Of a DNA stretch of 64,000 bases, positions 57,414-64,000 are shown piece after piece. The stretch covers positions 3,026,001 through 3,090,000 of the forward strand of contig WPIO01000014.1 in NCBI GenBank assembly GCA_009760855.2. Reading direction: 5' to 3'. The notes beneath the pieces were generated by a model. The model saw only the letters and a list, made by a program, of their open reading frames with translations. It did no database searches and was not told the DNA's origin. Source of the DNA: Cristatella mucedo (lineage: Eukaryota > Bryozoa > Phylactolaemata > Cristatellidae). Numbering within the stretch: the stretch's first letter is position 1; every line of letters begins with the position of its first letter. Position numbers and translations under genes: made by a program.

Positions 57414-57835
57414 TATTATTTACGCTTGCTGTATCGGTCTAGTCCATGCAAAACGAACTCGCGACCCCTTAGTAACGGTGGGCAGGGCAGTGCCAGAAAC
57501 GCTGTTGGCGAGGCAACCTACTTATTTCTCGTAGCCGGGCAGCGAATGAACAGCCGGCAGTTGGCTACGCTGCTTGGTAATCGGCGAGATATGCCTCCTC
57601 CGCCAGGCGGTCAGTGTTACAAACATCTTGAGCGAAATTGAGGGAACATTACGTGACTTGAAGTTGTATTGCGCCTAATCCTATATGACATAACCGGTTT
57701 CGACCAGTTATAATTGATAAACCTTTTATAATAATTCGGTCGTTATTATTTTCCTGATCTAGCTGATCTACGCCGAAGATTAATAATTTCATCTTCATAT
57801 GTAACTAAGTAAAGCTATGCCATCTAAATTGGTTG

Positions 57836-58190
57836 TTACTTTAGGGAGTTTTTCTTTAGCACACTCAAAGTCTCAGTGGTCTTCTGTACGTAGATGGTAG
57901 CCAACAGACTCATTTCACACAGGAAAGAGAAAGTAAGAAGCATGCCTGAGTCAGGAGGGCAGTCGAGGAAGTGAGTAAAGTGGAAGTAGTAGCTCAGGAC
58001 GGTTGGAAAATGCGCCAAAAAACAAAACACCAAAGGCCTTTGTTAGAAAAAAGAATGAAACCGCTAATTTATTGCCTATAGAGGATTAGAGGGCGAGAGG
58101 TGGCTGAAAATGGTTCAGCAGTTGAGAGTGAGGTATAAAGGAGCCAAGCCGTGACAGAGCTTGATTGGTCTACACCTATGGATAAGGACT
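57836..58190 (-). mobile_element. Decayed LINE family A fragment
   Basis: GTAGCCAACAGACTCATTTC, AGAAAGTAAGAAGCATG, AGTCAGGAGGGCAGTCGAGG and AAACCGCTAATTTATTG match the family 3' region with many substitutions and small deletions. Confidence 0.7.
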
Positions 58191-58856
58191 TGTCATGTTG
58201 AGGTCTATGGGCGCTCTTCCGTAGCTGTCTTGTTCTGCCACCATTGGCTTGTCAGGGCCTGTTGGTGCTCCACCAACAAGTCGTTCACCGAGCTTTTAAG
58301 GCTCAGGGATTAACCGTTAATAGCTAAACTCGGTGAGGACTATCATCGTTACGGAAGCTTGAGGCCTGAGGACATTTATGCATTTACATCGAGCCGTCAA
58401 CACTGTCTCTACTCTTCTTCAGGCAGATATGATCATTTCTTACCCAGTGCTATCGGTAGCTTTAGCCACAATGGCTCTTCTGCCCCTACACAAAATCGAG
58501 CCGTTGAATAGGCTGATCATTCGAACCTTCAAAGCCTTGCTCGGCATCCGACTGATTAAATTCCATTTCACCTTGCATCGATGACATGTGCTCTTAGATG
58601 GCCGCTAACTTCCGGATGCTTAACGACGATATGACCTACTTAATAGATATGGGAAAGCATAGTTCCAAACTCAAGATTTAAGACTTGACCATCAAGATTA
58701 TAATATCTATAACGCCTCCAGAAAGACTGCCCGGAATCTACTCTCGTGCTTTTCTAAATGAATTTTCTAATGAGCACGCCACCTCAACCACCAGGTCGGC
58801 ATATTTTCAGCTTAAAAAATCAGAGCCTGCTTATACAGTCATCCCCCAACTACGGC

Positions 58857-59905
58857 AGTTCTTGTGGAGTCTCACGGAGGCACAAGCTCGGACGTAAGCG
58901 AAAAAAAATACTTCACTCACACTTGGCTATATGCGAGCTGGCAGACTCACTGCATATGGGGAATGCGCTGCGGCGGGCAACGTGCCCAAAATCGAAGGCC
59001 GGCCGGCTGCGCCTAGTGAATGACTGCTCCCCCCCCCCGCCTGCGACAGGCGGGGCATACATTAGTGGCCGGACGGTTCAACCTGCGAAAATACAAAGAA
59101 ACGAACTCTACCATGGTCGCGCATTAATATTAATAATCGAAATGTATCCAGGAAAACTTTAAAAATCCGCGCGCGGTCATAGATTTGACAAAGCCGCAAA
59201 CAATAGGAAGAAAACGATGGTGGACAGTTATGCATTGCGGGTACTGAGGGCTCTCTTATGCTTTCGTGACTTGCTAGAGGTAAGACGTATTCAGAGCGAT
59301 CTCCTGCGTTCTCATATTTTTTTCGTGACTTTACCGTTAAGCTATTAAATATAATCTAATTTACTTGTTCTGATTTATTTCTTATTTTTATGTATTTGTA
59401 AAAAAAATCAACTCAGCCTTACTGTATTTTTTCAGAACGTATCATTGTAGAACGTATCGTACATATACCATTTCCGACTTACGAAAATTTGATTTCCGTC
59501 AGGTTTTTCGGTCCCTATCTGTTTTGCAAGTCATGTACTGACTGCACAAGAGTAAGGCAGCAGCACTAGTTCGCGCTTTTTGTGAAATTGCGCCTAGATT
59601 ACTGATTTGTAATACTTTCTTTTTCTGAAAAGTACCATTCCAGAACGTGGCTCGCTTGGCACCGCCGCCCACGACAGGCGAAGCGTTCTGTAACTCCGGT
59701 GTCGGCAGTTCTTGTGGAGTCTCACGGAGGCACAAGCTCGGACGTAAGCGAAAAAAAATGCTTCACTCGCACTCGGCTATATGCGAGCTGGCAGACTCAT
59801 TGCATAGGGCGGCGGGCAACGTGCCCAAAATCAAAGGCCGGCACGCTGCGCCTAGTGAATGACTGTCCCCCCCCCCGCCTGCGACAGGCGGGGCATCGAT
59901 CGGGA
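58857..59905 (+). repeat. Direct repeat of about 200 bp: 58857-59070 and 59706-59905
   Basis: Both copies start AGTTCTTGTGGAGTCTCACG, include GCTCGGACGTAAGCG, GGGCAACGTGCCCAAAATC and GCGCCTAGTGAATGACTG, and end in a C-run followed by CCGCCTGCGACAGGCGGGGC, a perfect short hairpin. The second copy lacks about 12 bp. No convincing protein is encoded. Confidence 0.9.
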
Positions 59906-60834
59906 AGCAGCAGCATTTCACCCAGAGCGAAGAGGAGCTTGGCCGTCTTGACGGCAACCGCAACTGCTGTTGCTTCTCCTTGCGGGCAGCAGGTCGAGTC
60001 TAGAGCTGCGGCCAAATCACCGGGCCTTCGAAGCAACGCCAGTGCTGAAGATGCTAACGTAACGCAGTCGAGAGTGAGGCGCCGAAAGCCGCCGCCCCCC
60101 GTCACGCCTCCTGGACAGCAGCAATATTACCTGGTCAAACGCGAGCGTCTAGTGAACCTTATTCTATTTCACTCGGCCAACTATCCAGGGTGACTTGTTC
60201 GAGTTGATCGTCGACAGCTAGACTGGCGAGCAAAGCCGCAAATGCCGAAAGCAGCGCGCGGATCGAAGAGCTCACTCACTGCCAATGGCGAGGCTAACGC
60301 AACGTAACTCATTCAGAAGAGGACAGTTCCGCTGAAGGTGAGCCCGTGCATTGGGGTCAGTGAATATTCTCTTGCTATAACTCTGGGGGGTTAGAAGCCC
60401 ACCTCACCATGGCGAACGCCTACCGAGGGTTGGACTTGCATTAAGTCTACTGCAAACTGTATCCCGTGCTACATAAGGCGCGTGCAGGCTAAGCGTGCGG
60501 GCGCAATCCAAAGAGATTGTCGTTGCAGCCTGCTTACCACAGCCGAGGAGCAGCTTCCTGAAAAAACCGACCGGAAATGAGCACACTTTTGCCACCGTCC
60601 CGTCCCATCACCTGAAGAATGGGCTTGTAGCCGGCGAAGGTAGTCGGGCTTTGGTTTATGCCACTCAAGCCTACTAGGTCTGATATGGCACCCATTGTTA
60701 TTCAGCTATATCGTATCACCCAGAAACATTGCGAAATTATGCGGATTACTCCGGCGAATGACCGTCGTATATTTCTTTTAAGGTTTCTCGTCACAATGCA
60801 AACTGACTAGCAGAATGCCGGCTACATTGCCAAG
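59906..60834. other. GC-rich 3' flank of aminotransferase copy 2
   Basis: A 164-codon frame (59699-60193) is Ala/Arg/Pro-rich and overlaps the direct repeat, so I do not call it a gene. No clear polyadenylation signal for copy 2 lies within 300 bp of its stop. Confidence 0.45.
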
Positions 60835-63206
60835 CTATTTCTGAGTGTGTCTGGGTTTCAGCGTGTATGTGCTGCTTCTGCTCATTACTCGTGGCCTAAA
60901 AGAATGCATAGACCTGTTCAGCGTGGATGTCTTCGAACTAAGAGAGTAAGCCGACTTCGACCTCTTCGCAATAGCAGAGCTGACAGCGGAGCTCTCTAAA
61001 ATTACATGCAGCGCCGCCTCGCGGGGCTCCAAGAACCAGATGTGGTCCTCTTTACCTTGCTCCACCAGGCACTGCAGGTTGTCATCGTATTCGAAGTTAA
61101 AATTCTTCATAAAAGAGAAGCGTAAATGCGACTTTGCATGCGCGTCCATGGAGTGCAGCTGGCGCTAAGTGGCTCCAAGCGGCTCCTAGCGGCAAAGCGT
61201 TAGTGGTCAAGCGAGCTAAAAGTACACGCCGACACTCACCATCGCACAGGAGCCGGCCGCAGCTAGCACCTTGCCAGCTTCCTTCAGAATTCGCTAGAAA
61301 AAAAACAATGGAAGTGAATCTCAACGGAAACTACACGGATTTTGCTTTCACTGTGCAGCTGGAGCGAGGCTGCGCTTTACTCGTTTCGATTGGCTCTCGA
61401 AATTGGTGCGCATTCCTTGGCAATTCGGTCTCATAAAGCTCCAATTTAGTGATATGCCAAGCGAGGTGACCGGAATTGAGGATTTTTATTAGGGGCAAGA
61501 GCAGAAAAGCAAAAGAGAGAGAGAGATGCCTTTGCTTTGTCGCGAGTGAGAGAGAAGAGTAGTTTGGTGCAGCAGTGACGTACTTGCGGAGTTTTACCAA
61601 TAGTTGCTTTTAACAGCAGAAGGATCGGCATGTGAACTTGGTAGCTTACTTGCGGATGAAAATCTGCCTGCGGTTCCTACTGCACTCGCCTCATCGCGAG
61701 CGGCCGTGGCTTTTTTGCGGGCAAAGTCGGGAATTTCCGACAGTCGCCGAGCGGACTCGCTGCGCCACACCTCTGCTGGCATTATACACATTCATGCCAT
61801 CCAATAGTGAAACGCAGCGCTACTACCTATTGTTGCAGAGTTTTCTAGTGCAAACGAGGATTGTGATAGTACGGCTCACTCACTCAAGCGAATCGTCGAT
61901 TGATAGAGTTAGTAATCCCCGGCAATACATGCTGCACGCCCAGAGTCGTTGCATCATCAGTCTGAATTAAGCTTGCTCCCGATTCCCAGAAACGCATAAA
62001 ATGACGTATAATAACGACAAATGATATCTTAAATGAAATTGCAGGAAAGATTAAAATCTTAAATTTTTTGTGGCCATTGTTCAAAGAGGATCTACGAAAT
62101 TGAATACGTTTACTAGCCAGGTAAGATATCTGAATAGAGATAAACGTTAGTCTATTTTAGCTGCCCCAAACACTTAACAACACAAACAACAAAAAACACT
62201 TAACAACTGAAATACTTTGCCATCTATACAGGCAATAATACCATCACAAGTGCGCTTCGTAATTGCACGATTTACAAGCGACTCTAAATTATTTGAATGA
62301 CAAGAGCCGTGGCTGTTCCGCTAGTGTTCTTATAATTTAAGTTGACATTCGTATTTTGGCTTGCATTTTGTTTCCTGCCAGCCTTATTTGAATATTGTGT
62401 ACACGAGCACTGTGTCGCCATATGCTCAGACTGCTCAGCGCTCAGCTCACATGCTTGCTCGGAGCTCACCTCAAAAACTTTCGACGTATTTTTTACTTTC
62501 TTCACTTGCTTGAGGTCTTTCGCCAATTCAAGTCCATTCTTGCCAAATGATATTTCCATTAGGCTTTGGGGCTGCGGTATGGCTTTCCTGTGCTTCCATT
62601 CGCCCGTCGTGATGTTCACGGTGTACTAAAAGAACATCAATCAGTCTTGCCCAATCTTGCCTAATCCTGAAATAACTCCTAATCGATATGAGCGCACGCG
62701 AGCGTCCTCGAAATTAGCTTGCGCTTCTTTCAGCAGAATCGCTCAAATTCAGCCGTGTCGCTCCCGTGAGATCGGGACGATGGCGGGCAGCTTACCGGGG
62801 GGGGGGGCGCTCGCTTAAAGACAGCTGACAGCCGACACTCATGGAACGTACCTGCGGCAGCAGGCGCCAGCCGTGCTTGGCAACCATGGCTACGGCTTGC
62901 AAAACGAACTGAAACTCCTGCTCAGTCATGAAGAACGGCAAGTTCAGCCTTACACAACCCGGCCTACAAAATGGCCAGCGAACTCTCGGACGCGAGACTC
63001 GCGCTCGAGAGCACGGCTCCTCTCCGGATATTCGCACCCTCGCTTCTCTCCAATTCCACCGGGCGCTTCGCAGAGCTGCAGGCTACGAGCGGGCCCGCAA
63101 CGCTCGTTTCGGCGTAGAGCACGACCGGCGAGTAAACAGAAGAGCAGCAGCAGCAGCTGGTGGAACGGACCGGACGTACTTCAGTACTTCCATGGCGGAA
63201 TGGCAG

Positions 63207-63262
<56 letters not shown>

Positions 63263-64000
63263 TCTATCCACCGCCGGGCAGCTGCAAATAAGAAGCAAAG
63301 GCCCTGCAGCTCACGCTTGGCTGTCATGTCTCTGGGTTTGTGGAATATGCCTCGAACTAAGAAGCACGACGGCTTACCTGCCGCCGGCACCGACTGCAGA
63401 CGGACTCTTCACGAAGCTGGCGTAGTCGTGACCGTCGATTCCCAGCAGGGACTGAATCAATAAGTGCGAAAAGGGCACGCATGGATTTCCTTCTTCGATG
63501 TCAATTTCTTCTCTGATGTCCGACGCGCAATGACGCGCTCGCGCGCGCGCGCCTACGCACCTCAGCATAGGGTCCGGCGCACGAGCTGCCGCCCCTGGTC
63601 TGTATGCCAAAGAGGTCGTTCAAGACGGACGACACAAAGTTGTGGTGAAGATATTTCTTCATTTCCGGATTCCATATTAGAAACGAAAAGATCGGCAGTC
63701 GCATAACCGACCCGCTTCCGAGAATGATCATATTATTTAGCTTCAGCCACTCTTTTTTGGCTCGTCGGTACAGGAACTCCTCTCGAGCCTCGATGCTCTC
63801 CTGGCCAATGCACTGCCAAAAATGGCGGAAAGCGTCAGCAGCTCGCCGCCGGTCCATTTGACAATTTTTCTCGTGCGGGCAGTGCGAGTGGCCTAAAGTC
63901 ATAGCCGCCACTTGTCCTCCTCACAGCGCAGCTTCGTAACAAGCCGATCTTGCCGATCTGCTCGTAGCAGTGGCTACTCACCTCTTTCAGACGGAAAACC
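60835..64000 (-). CDS. Class V aminotransferase paralogue (copy 2), 3' exons, runs off window
   Basis: Read on the minus strand, exons in transcript order are 64000-63982 (partial, ends VFRLKE), 63812-63561, 63451-63378, 62963-62852, 62625-62470, 61293-61240 and a last exon of about 61158-60835. Lengths match copy 1 exon for exon (252, 74, 112, 54 nt), except the 156 versus 144 nt exon and the last one. Protein similarity is high in EEFLYRRAKKEWLKLNN, IFSFLIWNPEMKKYLHHN and WFLEPREAALHVI. The desulfurase-like motif is RGGSSCAGPYAE: the second cysteine of copy 1 is kept, the first is replaced by Ser. The last-exon acceptor is ambiguous (CAG|CTG at 61158 or AAG|TCG at 61131, both in phase). The gene converges on copy 1, and its 5' part lies beyond the window. 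Confidence 0.87.
63208..63262. repeat. (CGC)n trinucleotide repeat, about 18 units
   Basis: It lies in the intron 62964-63377 of aminotransferase copy 2, where the sense strand reads (GGC)n. The long poly-Ala, poly-Pro and poly-Gly reading frames here are products of the repeat and are not genes. Confidence 0.97.

Noticed and set aside
62873-63463. Long frames with poly-Ala, poly-Pro or poly-Gly
   Set aside because: They read the intronic CGC repeat and lie antisense or out of frame to real exons of aminotransferase copy 2.
1-64000. CRISPR arrays, bacterial operons, rRNA genes, integrated viral genes
   Set aside because: No regularly spaced direct repeats with unique spacers, no prokaryotic gene organisation, no rRNA-like sequence, and no viral proteins beyond LINE and LTR-like retroelements were seen.

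Overview
The window is nuclear DNA from an animal. It holds spliced genes with GT-AG (and a few GC-AG) introns, separated and invaded by large amounts of decayed non-LTR retrotransposon and tRNA-derived SINE sequence. The gene families (DDX52/Rok1 helicase, a C22orf39/PANTS-type twin CX9C protein, a class V aminotransferase) and the CR1/L2-like LINEs fit an invertebrate metazoan. I cannot name the phylum from sequence alone. All gene models were built by eye from splice sites, reading phase and family similarity.

Layout: (1) 1-9.4 kb: SINE/LINE debris and a small + strand gene for a C22orf39 (PANTS, UPF0545) homologue. Its clear exons are 4663-4708, 7646-7764 and one ending at 9403; the first exon is uncertain. 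(2) 9.4-18.1 kb: repeats, including a head-to-head SINE palindrome at 13.88-14.14 kb and a LINE whose tail stops about 100 bp before the next gene. (3) 18.11-35.25 kb: a complete 12-exon + strand gene for DDX52/Rok1, an ATP-dependent DESD-box RNA helicase of 40S ribosome assembly (637 codons by my model), with two GC-AG introns. (4) 35.3-45.3 kb: LINE fragments, LTR-like elements and a broken, inverted partial copy of the following gene. (5) 45.36-54.03 kb: a + strand gene of about 16 exons for a class V (PLP-dependent, cysteine-desulfurase-like) aminotransferase, including a 31-nt microexon. (6) 54-60.8 kb: repeats and a 200-bp GC-rich direct duplication. (7) 60.8-64.0 kb: the 3' exons of a diverged paralogue of that aminotransferase on the - strand, running off the window. 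The intact gene and this paralogue are convergent.

The most interesting points are structural. A short hAT element strongly resembling the horizontally transferred SPIN family lies inside a LINE copy, with 8-bp target duplications and an extra inverted copy of flanking DNA at one end. The 3' half of the aminotransferase gene has an inverted, pseudogenised duplicate 7 kb upstream. That duplicate was later hit by a LINE and by a solo-LTR-like element, and the intact arm preserves both empty sites. The tRNA-type SINEs share their 3' tail with one of the LINE families, which suggests a SINE/LINE mobilisation pair.
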